From Planctomycetota bacterium (lineage in GTDB: Bacteria; Planctomycetota; Planctomycetia; Pirellulales; PLA5), in the NCBI GenBank assembly GCA_003576845.1, contig QEVJ01000004.1:1-64000 (forward strand): DNA of 64,000 nt. The letters are read 5' to 3'. The position numbers and the translations under genes were made by a program. The notes under the pieces are model-generated. The model saw only the letters and a program-made list of their open reading frames with translations. It made no database searches and was not told the DNA's origin. Below are positions 8,493-16,002 of the stretch, piece by piece (position 1 is the first letter of the stretch; each line of letters opens with the position of its first letter).

Positions 8493-9427
8493 ATGCCCCC
8501 GCGTATCGCCCCGCCGCCGCCGATTCTTCCCGTCGGGACGCAAGTCGTCTCGCAGGTCGCAGTCCGCAACATCGAAGGCGCCATCGCCCATCCCCGCGGC
8601 GCGGTCGGCGTGATCGTCGCCGCTCCGTCCGACGCGACTCACGCCTATCGCGTCCGCTTTCCCGACGATTTCCAATGCTCGCTCGGCCGCGGCGAAATCG
8701 TCACGCTCGCCCATTACCAGCAAGGCGTCATGACCGCCGCCGGCGAAGTCCTCGCCGACTACAACCTCTACGACCGCATCATCTATCGCTGCGTCATGGG
8801 TTCGCGGGCGTTCGCCCTCGACGACGATACGAGCGACACCGACCGCCGCGGCGTGTACCTGCCGCCGGCGGAGTTGCACTGGTCGCTCTACGGCGTGCCG
8901 GAGCAGCTCGAAAACGAGCAGACGCAAGAAGCCTACTGGGAATTGCAAAAGTTCATTACGCTCGCCCTCAAAGCCAATCCGAACATTCTCGAATGCCTCT
9001 ACTCGCCGCTGGTTGAGCACATCACGCCGCTCGGCCAAAAGCTCGTCGACCTGCGCGAACGTTTCCTCTCAAAGCTCGTCTATCAGACGTACAACGGCTA
9101 CGTCATGTCGCAGTTCAAGAAACTCTCGGCCGATCTCCGCAACCAAGGGCAGGTCAAATGGAAGCACGTGATGCACCTGATCCGGCTGCTGCTCGCCGGC
9201 GCGAAGGCTACGTGCCGGTGCGCGTGGAAGCGCATCGCGACGAGCTTCTCGCGATCCGCCGCGGTGAAATCCCGTGGCCCGATGTCGAACGCCGCCGGCA
9301 ATCGCTACACGCCGAGTTCACCGCGGCCCTAGCGAGCACGCGACTTCCCGATCACCCCGACTACCTCGCGGCCAACGCCTTTCTCGTCGAAGCCCGCCGA
9401 GCCGCGCTTGGACACGCGTTACCGTAG
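8493..9427 (+). CDS. RlaP/YcgL-type nucleotidyltransferase with N-terminal extension, frameshifted near C-terminus
   Basis: From the ATG at 8493 the protein has an N-terminal beta-rich extension of about 75 residues (VRNIEGAIAHPRGAVGVIV...YRVRFPDDF...). A DNA-polymerase-beta-type nucleotidyltransferase domain follows, with motif MGSRAFALDDDTSDTDRRGV (GS...DxD). Next come PLGQKLVDLRERFLSKLVYQTYNGYV and an HLIRLLLAG helix. At about 9205 the conserved sequence leaves this frame; it resumes two frames over as EGYVPVRVEAHRDELL and runs to a stop at 9427. Either a small deletion has damaged the C-terminal helices or there is a sequence error. In its own frame the protein would end at 9332. The downstream gene is a paralogue. 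The family (PF10127) has been linked to RNA repair; the target here is unknown. Confidence 0.7.
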
Positions 9428-9446
9428 TCGGACTCAACCCGGGCGC

Positions 9447-9476
9447 CCTCTCCGCGTCTCCGTGTTTCACCCCTTT
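9447..9476. repeat. CTCCGCGTCTCCGTG-type repeat at gene junction
   Basis: CCTCTCCGCGTCTCCGTG lies between the frameshifted nucleotidyltransferase and its paralogue. It is the reverse complement class of the CACGGAG words at 6043-6068. Confidence 0.4.
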
Positions 9477-9491
9477 GCTTGCGATCTGACC

Positions 9492-10250
9492 ATGGACGAG
9501 ATCGAACCACGCCTGAAAGCCATCGTCGCCGAACAGCCGTACCCGCTCGTGTTCGCCACGATCAGCGGAGCGCACCTATATGGCTTTCCTTCGCCCGACT
9601 CGGACTACGATCTCCGCGGCGCCCACGTGCTGCCGCTCGCCGAAGTCATTTCGCTGCGCCCCCCGCGGGAGACGATCGAATGGTCCGGCGACGCCGACGG
9701 CCTGGAAATGGACCTCGTCACCCATGACGCCAGGAAGTTCTTCGGCCTGATGCTCAAGAACAACGGCTACGTCCTCGAACAACTCCTCTCGCCGCTCGTC
9801 GTCCACACCACGCCGGAGCACGAGGAACTGCGCGAAATCGCACGACTCTGCATCACCCGTCATCACGCCCACCACTATCGCGGCTTCGCCGAATCGCAGT
9901 GGCGACTCTTCCACAAGGAGTCGCCCCGTCGCGTGAAGCCGTTGTTGTACGTCTATCGCGTCCTGCTCACCGGCATTCACCTGATGCAAACCGGCGAAGT
10001 CGACGCCAACCTGCCGCGACTCAACGACGCAGCACGCCTGCCATATATCGACGACCTCATCGCCCGCAAGCTCGCCGGGCCGGAACAATCGACGCTCGCC
10101 GATGCCGACCTGGCGTTCCACGAGCGGGAGTACCAGCGGCTTTTGGGGACGCTCGGGGAAGCGTTTGCCGCGACGAAACTCCGCGACGCCACGGCCGGTT
10201 TCACGGCGCTGGACGACTTGCTCGTGCGACTGCGGCTTCGCGCGGCTTGA
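9492..10250 (+). CDS. RlaP/YcgL-type nucleotidyltransferase
   Basis: A 252-residue protein with a minimal nucleotidyltransferase core near the N-terminus: FATISGAHLYGFPSPDSDYDLRG gives the G-S/A...DxD metal-binding signature, and LEMDLVTHDARKFFGLMLK supplies the third acidic strand. Helical features follow: NNGYVLEQLLSPLVV, ITRHHAHHYRGFAESQWR, KPLLYVYRVLLTGIHLM. This matches the predicted nucleotidyltransferase family COG3541/PF10127. The ATG at 9492 begins right after the neighbouring gene and before the catalytic motif; an upstream in-frame start at 9408 would run through an intergenic repeat and is rejected. The two adjacent paralogues differ in that only the first has an N-terminal beta domain. 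Confidence 0.82.
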   Translation: MDEIEPRLKAIVAEQPYPLVFATISGAHLYGFPSPDSDYDLRGAHVLPLAEVISLRPPRETIEWSGDADGLEMDLVTHDARKFFGLMLKNNGYVLEQLLSPLVVHTTPEHEELREIARLCITRHHAHHYRGFAESQWRLFHKESPRRVKPLLYVYRVLLTGIHLMQTGEVDANLPRLNDAARLPYIDDLIARKLAGPEQSTLADADLAFHEREYQRLLGTLGEAFAATKLRDATAGFTALDDLLVRLRLRAA

Positions 10251-10362
10251 CACGCACGCTGCCTTGGCCGCATATTGCGGGTCGCATTTGGGCGTTTGCC
10301 CGGGTGCACCGAGCTTCGTCGCACGACCGCCCGCTCCCCGTTTTTGCGGAGAATCGCGTCCC

Positions 10363-11238
10363 GTGAAGGACTTCGAATACGTCGCCCCCAAATCCGTCGA
10401 CGAGGCCGTCGCCGTCCTCGCCCGGCACAACGGCACCGCCAAGCTCCTGGCCGGCGGAACCGACCTGATCGTCCAGCTTCGCGAGCATCTCCGCACCGCC
10501 GACGTCGTCGTCGACGTGAAGAAGATCGCCGAGTTGATGGAACTCCGCGTGGAAAGCGACGGCCGGCTCTGGATCGGCGCGGGCGTTCCCTGCTACCGCA
10601 TCTATGGCGACGAGCGGATCGCCCGATCGCACGCCGGGCTCGTCGACGCCGCCCGCATCATCGGCGGGTGGCAAATCCAGAGCCGCGCCAGCATCGGCGG
10701 CAACCTCTGCAACGCCTCGCCAGCCGCCGATTCGATTCCCGCCCTGATCGCCGAGAACGCGACGTGCCACATCGCCGGCCCGAACGGCCGCCGCACGCTC
10801 GCCGTCGCCGAGTTTTGCACGGCCCCCGGCAAGAACGCGCTCGCCGCGGGCGAACTGCTCGTCGCCATCGAGCTTCCCGCCGCCGCGCCGCAAGCCGCGT
10901 CCGCCTATGAGCGATTCATCCCCCGCAACGAAATGGACATCGCCGTCGTCGGCGCCGGATCGTGGGTCAAGCTCGATCCCGCGGGCAATACCATCGCCGA
11001 AGCCCGCATCGGCCTGGGCGCGGTCGCTCCCACGCCGCTCTTCGCCGCCGCAGCATCGCAATTCCTCGCAGGCAAACCGGCGACGGACGAGAGCTACGCT
11101 CAAGCCGCGGAATTAGCCCAGAAAATCGCCAAACCGATCACCGACATGCGCGGCCCCGCCGAATACCGCACGCACCTCGTCGGCGTCCTCGTCAAGCGAA
11201 CGCTGGCAACGGCCGCCGCACGGGCATTGGGCAAGTGA
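10363..11238 (+). CDS. FAD-binding subunit of xanthine/CO dehydrogenase-type molybdoenzyme
   Basis: A 291-residue FAD subunit of the molybdenum hydroxylase family (XdhB/CoxM type). Seen: LLAGGTDLIVQLR (pyrophosphate-binding loop, about 29-40), ASIGGNLCNASPAADS (second FAD loop, about 109-124), FIPRNEMDIAVVGAGSWV, and ITDMRGPAEYRTHLVGVLVKR at the C-terminus. The subunit passes electrons from the molybdenum/2Fe-2S subunits to NAD or another acceptor. The start is a GTG preceded by GGAGA 10-11 bases upstream; an in-frame upstream extension has no family similarity. The 2Fe-2S subunit follows at 11378, but no molybdopterin-binding large subunit is present nearby. The spacer between the two subunits holds a large inverted repeat. 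Confidence 0.92.
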   Translation: MKDFEYVAPKSVDEAVAVLARHNGTAKLLAGGTDLIVQLREHLRTADVVVDVKKIAELMELRVESDGRLWIGAGVPCYRIYGDERIARSHAGLVDAARIIGGWQIQSRASIGGNLCNASPAADSIPALIAENATCHIAGPNGRRTLAVAEFCTAPGKNALAAGELLVAIELPAAAPQAASAYERFIPRNEMDIAVVGAGSWVKLDPAGNTIAEARIGLGAVAPTPLFAAAASQFLAGKPATDESYAQAAELAQKIAKPITDMRGPAEYRTHLVGVLVKRTLATAAARALGK

Positions 11239-11244
11239 CGAACA

Positions 11245-11346
11245 CGTAGGGTGGGTCGAACGAAGTGAGGCCCACCGAAAATCGGCTACGACAATCAACT
11301 CGCGGTCACATTCCGGCGGGCCTCACGTCGTTCGACCCACCCTACG
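11245..11346. repeat. Inverted repeat of the TAGGGTGGGTCGAACGAAG family
   Basis: Two 33-bp arms (11245-11277 and 11314-11346) are complementary with two mismatches, so transcripts would form a long hairpin. The arm begins CGTAGGGTGGGTCGAACGA. It sits between the two dehydrogenase subunit genes and could attenuate or process their mRNA. Confidence 0.85.
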
Positions 11347-11377
11347 AGAAGAACGAAACCTCACGACAGGATTTCCC

Positions 11378-11857
11378 GTGTCACGCAAGCATCACATTAC
11401 GACCACGATCAACGGCGAAACCATCGAGTTTCTCTGCGAAGCGCGGCAGAGCCTGCTCGAAGTGCTCCGCGACACGCTGCATCTGACCGGCGCGAAGGAA
11501 GGTTGCAACAATGGCAACTGCGGCGCATGCACCGTGCTCCTCGACGGTCAGCCGGTCGATAGCTGCCTCGTGCTCGCCGTCGAGGTTCAAGACGCGAAAA
11601 TCGAAACGGTCGAGGGCATCGCCCAATGCGGCCACTTGCACCCCGTGCAGCAGTGTTTCCTCGAAGACGCGGCCCTGCAATGCGGCGTCTGCACGCCCGG
11701 CTTCATCGTTGCCGCCAAGGCGCTCTTGGACCGCAATCCCAACCCCACCGAACGCGAAATTCGCTTCGACCTCTCCGGCAATCTCTGCCGCTGCACGGCC
11801 TACGACAAAATCGTCCGTGCAGTCCAGGACGCAGCGGCCCGCTTGGCCGCGAAATAA
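11378..11857 (+). CDS. 2Fe-2S subunit of xanthine/CO dehydrogenase-type molybdoenzyme
   Basis: This 159-residue protein has the two iron-sulfur domains of the family. The N-terminal plant-ferredoxin-like part has Cys43, Cys48, Cys51 and Cys63 (EGCNNGNCGACTVLLDG...C). The C-terminal helical part has Cys102, Cys105, Cys137 and Cys139 (QCGVCTPGF...LCRCTAY). All eight ligands are intact. It transfers electrons from the molybdenum centre to the FAD subunit encoded upstream. GTG start at 11378. The catalytic large subunit is missing from the locus, so the enzyme must be completed by a distant gene or be incomplete. Confidence 0.92.
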   Translation: MSRKHHITTTINGETIEFLCEARQSLLEVLRDTLHLTGAKEGCNNGNCGACTVLLDGQPVDSCLVLAVEVQDAKIETVEGIAQCGHLHPVQQCFLEDAALQCGVCTPGFIVAAKALLDRNPNPTEREIRFDLSGNLCRCTAYDKIVRAVQDAAARLAAK

Positions 11858-11869
11858 GAAGATTGCACG

Positions 11870-11941
11870 CTGTAGGAGGCGAATCCTTTCGCCGAACCGC
11901 CGGTTCACGACACCGTCGGCGAAAGGATTCGCCTCCCACAG
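11870..11941. repeat. GGCGAAAGGATTCGCC-type inverted repeat, copy 1
   Basis: Perfect 21-bp arms at 11875-11895 and 11916-11936 (core GGCGAATCCTTTCGCC), extended outward by near-matches. It lies between the convergent 2Fe-2S subunit and GH127 genes and may act as a bidirectional terminator. Further copies are at 18877-18938 and 45199-45260. Confidence 0.85.
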
Positions 11942-11978
11942 TACTTGCCCCCGCGCATTGAGTCTCCGACGCGGCCCA

Positions 11979-14462
11979 TTACGGCACGCGCCATTCCAGC
12001 ACGCCGCCGGAAACATCGTCGCGCAGCTCGACGTCGATCCGCAGCGCGTCCGTTTCGACCGCGTCGAATTTCACGGCGTTGAACCGGTCCTTCTCGACGC
12101 CATAGCCCGAGGCATTCTCGACCGCCACCCACTTGCCGTCTTTGCGATACGACAGCCGCCACGACTTCGGCACGCGGCACTTGCCGCCAGTCGGTTCGTC
12201 GTCGAACCAATAAACCTCGACCCGGCTTACCTTGCGCGGCGCGTCGAACTCGCGCGCAAGCCATTCCGCCGAGCCGCGCTTCGGCCACCACGTGAACCGC
12301 GGAATCGTGTGATCGTCCGAGTTCTTCGGCAATCGTCCGTCCACCGCCGCGACCACCGTATCGCCGTCCCAGCAATGCGACGCCGAAACTTTCACTGCCA
12401 GCGCCTCCGCCGGAACGACCCATTGATGTGCGTTATCGGCATCGCTCGCCACCGGAAACGCCGTAATCCGCAACCGTGCCGCGCCCATTGGAATAAGCGT
12501 AATTTCCTCGACCGGCTCGTTCGTTTTCGCCGGGCTCTCTTGCAGCAATCCGACGAGGCCGAGATAGTCCGCTTTCCACTGCGGAATCTTGCGGCCTTTG
12601 GCTCGGAGCGAGATCGGCACAGCATTCGGCACGAAAGGCATGTCGCCCGCGTTGCGGTCGCGTTCCACGACGTCGAACGACTTCGTCGGATCGCTCGCGT
12701 CGAGCACGAGTCCATAATTCCACGCCGTCGTCGGCTCGATCGACCACGCCGGCCAACGATCCGTCCCGCCGGTCCGCGTCATCTTCTCCCCGATCGCAAG
12801 CGAGAACGTCAGCGGTCCGCGATCGACCGACACGCTGTGCTTGTTCTTTTCCCAGGTATTCACTGCAATCCGCATGGGAAGCGCGATAGCCACGCGGTCG
12901 CCTTCGGCCCACTTCCGCAAAACGCGAACATAACGGCCACCATTGGCTTCGACGTCGAGCTTCTTGCCGTTCACCGACACGGCCGCGCCGTCGCACCACT
13001 TCGGCACGCGCAGATACAGCGGAAACTCCGTCGCCTCGCCGAGCGAAATCGTAAACTCCACCTGCTCCTCGAACGGATAGCGCGTCGTCGTCCGAATCGT
13101 CACCTCGCGCCCCTCGCCGACCTTCGCCTTCACCTCGCAAGCCGCATACATCACCGCCGCCAGCCCGTTGTCAGCCGTCGCCATCCACAAATGCTCGGCG
13201 AAGTAAGGCCAGCCATGCCCAAAGTTGTGCTGACAACACCGGTGCGTGTGCGGGTTCATTTCCAGCATGTTGCCACCGTTCTGTAAGCCCGGCGCTTTAT
13301 TCTTCGCGTCCGACACGATCATGTTCGGACTCGTCAAATACCGAAGCGCCTTCATGTCCGCCGTCAGCGCCGCCGGCAGCGCATTGAACGCCACGTACTC
13401 GCACTGGTCGGCCCACGCGGGATCGCCCGTAATCGCGAGCATCGTTTCGTTCGAGTGCATCTCCTCGACGATCCCGCACGTCTCGATCGCCTGCCGCGGG
13501 TCGCCAAAACCCGGCCGGCAATTCTCGTCGCCGCCGAACATCCCGCCCGGCACTTGCCCGAATTGCTCGCGGACTTCCGCATGCCGCCGGTACGACGCCG
13601 CCAGATCCCGCGGGTTCTTGGAAAGCACGTAGAACACCGCCGGTTCGTCGTATGCCTGCGAAACGTCGACGTTGTGCAGGTTCACCAGCCGCTCGACCCA
13701 CGGGTCGGTGTGCTTGTGCAGCTTCGCGGCCAGGTCCAAGAGCCACTTCTCGCCCGTGCGGTTATAGAGCCAATACACGCTCAAAATGTTGTCCCCCGCC
13801 CGCCGCTTCTGCCAATCCGGCGTGAGCAAGTCGCCCTCCGGCAAGGCATGTTGCCAGCGGAAGTAACGCGCCATCAAATCGAGCACCCGCTTGTCGCCCG
13901 TATACTCGTAGTACGACTGCAAGCAGTTCAGCATCACCATGTTCGGCCACAAGTCGGGCTTGCCGCCGACGCGCGTCAAATTCGCCCGCGGGCCAAACCA
14001 GCCGTCGTCGCGCTGGCTGGCGATGGCGCCGTCGATCCACCGCTTCGTCTCGGCCATCATTCGCTCGTCGCCCAGCACATAACCGCACGCCGCAAAGCCC
14101 TTGAGCCAGTACGGCATCTCTTCCCACGGACTGTGCCCTTCGCCCGTCGGCGAGAGCCACGCGTTCCCCTCGCGCTTCACGAACGGGCTGATCTCCCACA
14201 GATAGCCGTGGAAACCGGCCGCTTGCAGTTCCAGTTGCTTGCGGAGCCAGCCCCGCGGCCGAATTGAGCCGACGGGCAGCTTCACGAACGCGCTCGGCGA
14301 AAGCGGTTCGCGATTGGCGGCGTAATGCGCGTTGCGGCCCATCGCCGGCGGACGCTCGACGACCGACGCCGTCTCCTCGCCCACTGCCCGTCCGTACCCC
14401 GAGAAAACGTAGACCGCAATCAAAACCGCCAAGAATATCCGTCGTTGAAGAATCGCGTTCAT
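11979..14462 (-). CDS. GH127-type (DUF1680) beta-L-arabinofuranosidase-like secreted protein
   Basis: An 827-residue protein with signal peptide (LAVLIAVYVFSGYGRA) and an (alpha/alpha)6-barrel domain of family GH127/DUF1680: FVKLPVGSIRPRGWLRKQLELQ, GFAACGYVLGD, ITGDPAWADQCEYVAFNALPA. The known GH127 cysteine nucleophile and zinc ligands are recognisable as ETC (about 325-327) and RCCQHNFGHGWP (about 407-408). A beta-sandwich follows, then a C-terminal F5/8-type-C-like module (from about 700: SHCWDGDTVVAAVDG...IPRFTWWPKRG...VEVYWFDDE). The family removes L-arabinofuranose or related sugars from plant or algal glycans. Start: ATG at 14462 with GGAGG at ideal spacing; the longer frame upstream is rejected. 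Confidence 0.9.
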   Translation of the reverse strand: MNAILQRRIFLAVLIAVYVFSGYGRAVGEETASVVERPPAMGRNAHYAANREPLSPSAFVKLPVGSIRPRGWLRKQLELQAAGFHGYLWEISPFVKREGNAWLSPTGEGHSPWEEMPYWLKGFAACGYVLGDERMMAETKRWIDGAIASQRDDGWFGPRANLTRVGGKPDLWPNMVMLNCLQSYYEYTGDKRVLDLMARYFRWQHALPEGDLLTPDWQKRRAGDNILSVYWLYNRTGEKWLLDLAAKLHKHTDPWVERLVNLHNVDVSQAYDEPAVFYVLSKNPRDLAASYRRHAEVREQFGQVPGGMFGGDENCRPGFGDPRQAIETCGIVEEMHSNETMLAITGDPAWADQCEYVAFNALPAALTADMKALRYLTSPNMIVSDAKNKAPGLQNGGNMLEMNPHTHRCCQHNFGHGWPYFAEHLWMATADNGLAAVMYAACEVKAKVGEGREVTIRTTTRYPFEEQVEFTISLGEATEFPLYLRVPKWCDGAAVSVNGKKLDVEANGGRYVRVLRKWAEGDRVAIALPMRIAVNTWEKNKHSVSVDRGPLTFSLAIGEKMTRTGGTDRWPAWSIEPTTAWNYGLVLDASDPTKSFDVVERDRNAGDMPFVPNAVPISLRAKGRKIPQWKADYLGLVGLLQESPAKTNEPVEEITLIPMGAARLRITAFPVASDADNAHQWVVPAEALAVKVSASHCWDGDTVVAAVDGRLPKNSDDHTIPRFTWWPKRGSAEWLAREFDAPRKVSRVEVYWFDDEPTGGKCRVPKSWRLSYRKDGKWVAVENASGYGVEKDRFNAVKFDAVETDALRIDVELRDDVSGGVLEWRVP

Positions 14463-14661
14463 CGTGCGTCCTCCGCCATCGAGTTTTCGATAGGAACCTC
14501 GCTCGAAATCCACGAACGATTCGCTGCCTGTGCCTCCCATGATATGGCAATCGCTCGGGAGAATCACGCCGCGCGAAGGCTGGCAATACCGACGGATACT
14601 GTGCGAATTCAACACACTTCGCCGCATGGGCGCGCGAATCTGACAATCTTGTCTGCATTCT

Positions 14662-14689
14662 TTGACCGGTTGCAAACCGCAATTAAAAT
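14662..14689 (+). promoter_or_regulatory. Sigma-70-like promoter upstream of the DoxX-like gene
   Basis: TTGACC (14662-14667) and TAAAAT (14684-14689) are separated by 16 bases in an AT-richer patch. The predicted start of transcription is about 14696, giving a leader of about 170 bases. Confidence 0.4.
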
Positions 14690-14758
14690 GTAGACCTGTC
14701 GCGTCGAGGGCGGTCACGGCGGCCGGTGCCTCGAAAATCGAATATCGTGGCCGATGAC

Positions 14759-14799
14759 TGGCCTCGGTTGCACCCTGCGTGCGATCGGGGCCATTTTTT
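14759..14799 (+). terminator. Hairpin plus six T in the leader (possible attenuator)
   Basis: TGGCCTCG (14759-14766) pairs with CGGGGCCA (14786-14793), with one G-U, and six T follow. It lies downstream of the proposed promoter and before the DoxX-like gene at 14867. It could attenuate that gene or end a small RNA of about 100 bases. Confidence 0.4.
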
Positions 14800-14866
14800 A
14801 TGCCTGCCCTCGAAACCGGGCCGGCCGCCGACACGCGGATACGCCTGGCAGAGATCGGAGCCGCTC

Positions 14867-15358
14867 ATGAGATTGCCCGCCTCGCTTGCGCACGTTCACT
14901 GGCGCACGCCCTCCGCAACAGCGACCGTAGACCGCGTGGCATTGCGTACGAACATGCTCGTCGCCCGCGTCGCCCTGTTCGTGGTCTATTTCTGGTTCGG
15001 CATTCTGAAGACCTTCGGCGCCAGTCCGGCCAACGCCCTCGTGGCAAGTCTGCTCGAACACACGCTGCCGTTCGTGCCGTTCGACTCGTTCGTCGTCGCC
15101 CTCGGCCTGTATGAAATGCTCGTCGGCGCGCTGTTCCTTTTACCCCGCTGCGAGCGTGTCGCGATGTGGCTGATCGTGCCCCATTTGTTCGCGACTGTTT
15201 TGCCGCTGGCGCTCTTACCCGACATCGCCTGGAGCGGTCCCTGGACGCCAACGCTCGAAGGGCAGTACATCATCAAGAACGCGGTGATCGTCGCCCTGGC
15301 GATGACGATCGTGTCGCAGACCTCTTCGCGTGCGCCCGCTACTTCCCGCGCTCGTTGA
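14867..15358 (+). CDS. DoxX-like integral membrane protein
   Basis: A 163-residue membrane protein with four predicted helices: LVARVALFVVYFWFGILKTFG, FDSFVVALGLYEMLVGALFLL, VAMWLIVPHLFATVLPLALL and YIIKNAVIVALAMTIV. The spacing of the helices, with FGILK after the first and GQYIIKN before the last, fits the DoxX/YkgB-like family of small inner-membrane proteins, whose exact role is unclear. The ATG at 14867 follows GGAG at a good distance; the upstream in-frame stretch covers the leader hairpin and is rejected. Its 3' end overlaps the convergent response regulator gene by about 20 bases. Confidence 0.75.
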   Translation: MRLPASLAHVHWRTPSATATVDRVALRTNMLVARVALFVVYFWFGILKTFGASPANALVASLLEHTLPFVPFDSFVVALGLYEMLVGALFLLPRCERVAMWLIVPHLFATVLPLALLPDIAWSGPWTPTLEGQYIIKNAVIVALAMTIVSQTSSRAPATSRAR

Positions 15359-15944
15359 GCAGATCGAGCGTTGGGGCCGCATCGACGATCATCTGCGCGA
15401 CCACGATCAGCTTGCGGTTCGTGTCGCTGGCCATCTTTTGTAGCTTCCGCATCGCCGCGTCTTCGGCCAGGTTCGCGGTCCGCATCAAGATGCCCTTGGC
15501 CTTCTCGATCAGCTTGCGGTCTTCGAGCGCCTGACGCAGCCGGACCGTCTCCCGTTCGAGCGAGTCGATCTTGCCGAAGCGGCTGTGCGCGAGCCGAATC
15601 GCCGGTTCGAGCTGCGCCCGCTCGACCGGCTTCACCAAATAGCCCATCACCTCCGACGCCTCCGCCCGCGCGCTCAAATCGTCGTCGTGAAACGCCGAAA
15701 TCAGAAGCACCGGCACCGGCCGCTCGCGCATGATCTCGATCGCCGCGTCGATCCCGTCCATGCCCGGCATCTTGATGTCGGTGATGACCAGATCGGGCTG
15801 CGTCTCGTGGCAAACCTCGACGAGTCGCTGCCCATTCTCCGCCGCCGCGACGACCGTGTGCCCCATATCGGGCAAAACGTCCTCGAAGAAACGCCGAATG
15901 AGCGGTTCGTCATCCGCAACGGCGATTCGCAATCCGCTGGCCAT
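15339..15944 (-). CDS. ANTAR-type response regulator (AmiR/NasT family)
   Basis: A 201-residue protein. The N-terminal receiver domain has the acidic pocket Asp11-Asp12, the phosphorylatable Asp56 (LVITDIKMPG), Ser at about 83 (LLISAFHD) and Lys at about 104 (LVKPVERAQL). A short coiled coil (LERETVRLRQALEDRKLIEKAKG) leads into an ANTAR domain (about 135-190, LMRTANLAEDAAMRKLQKMASDTNRKL). ANTAR domains bind paired RNA hairpins and prevent transcription termination. The kinase gene lies directly upstream on the same strand, 58 bases away, so the two form a two-component pair. ATG at 15944 with GGAG about 10 bases upstream. Confidence 0.9.
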   Translation of the reverse strand: MASGLRIAVADDEPLIRRFFEDVLPDMGHTVVAAAENGQRLVEVCHETQPDLVITDIKMPGMDGIDAAIEIMRERPVPVLLISAFHDDDLSARAEASEVMGYLVKPVERAQLEPAIRLAHSRFGKIDSLERETVRLRQALEDRKLIEKAKGILMRTANLAEDAAMRKLQKMASDTNRKLIVVAQMIVDAAPTLDLLNERGK

Positions 15945-16002
15945 GGAACGTGGTCTCCGGTTCGCCGCCGACCTTGCCCTCCTGGCGCTTTGTTTTCTCC
16001 CT

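Larger units (their letters stand above)
14463..14866. other. Divergent intergenic region GH127 / DoxX-like gene
   Basis: A 404-bp spacer between divergent genes. It contains a promoter-like pair (14662-14689) and a hairpin followed by a T-run (14759-14799) on the plus strand, ahead of the DoxX-like gene. No protein-coding gene is seen. Confidence 0.6.
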
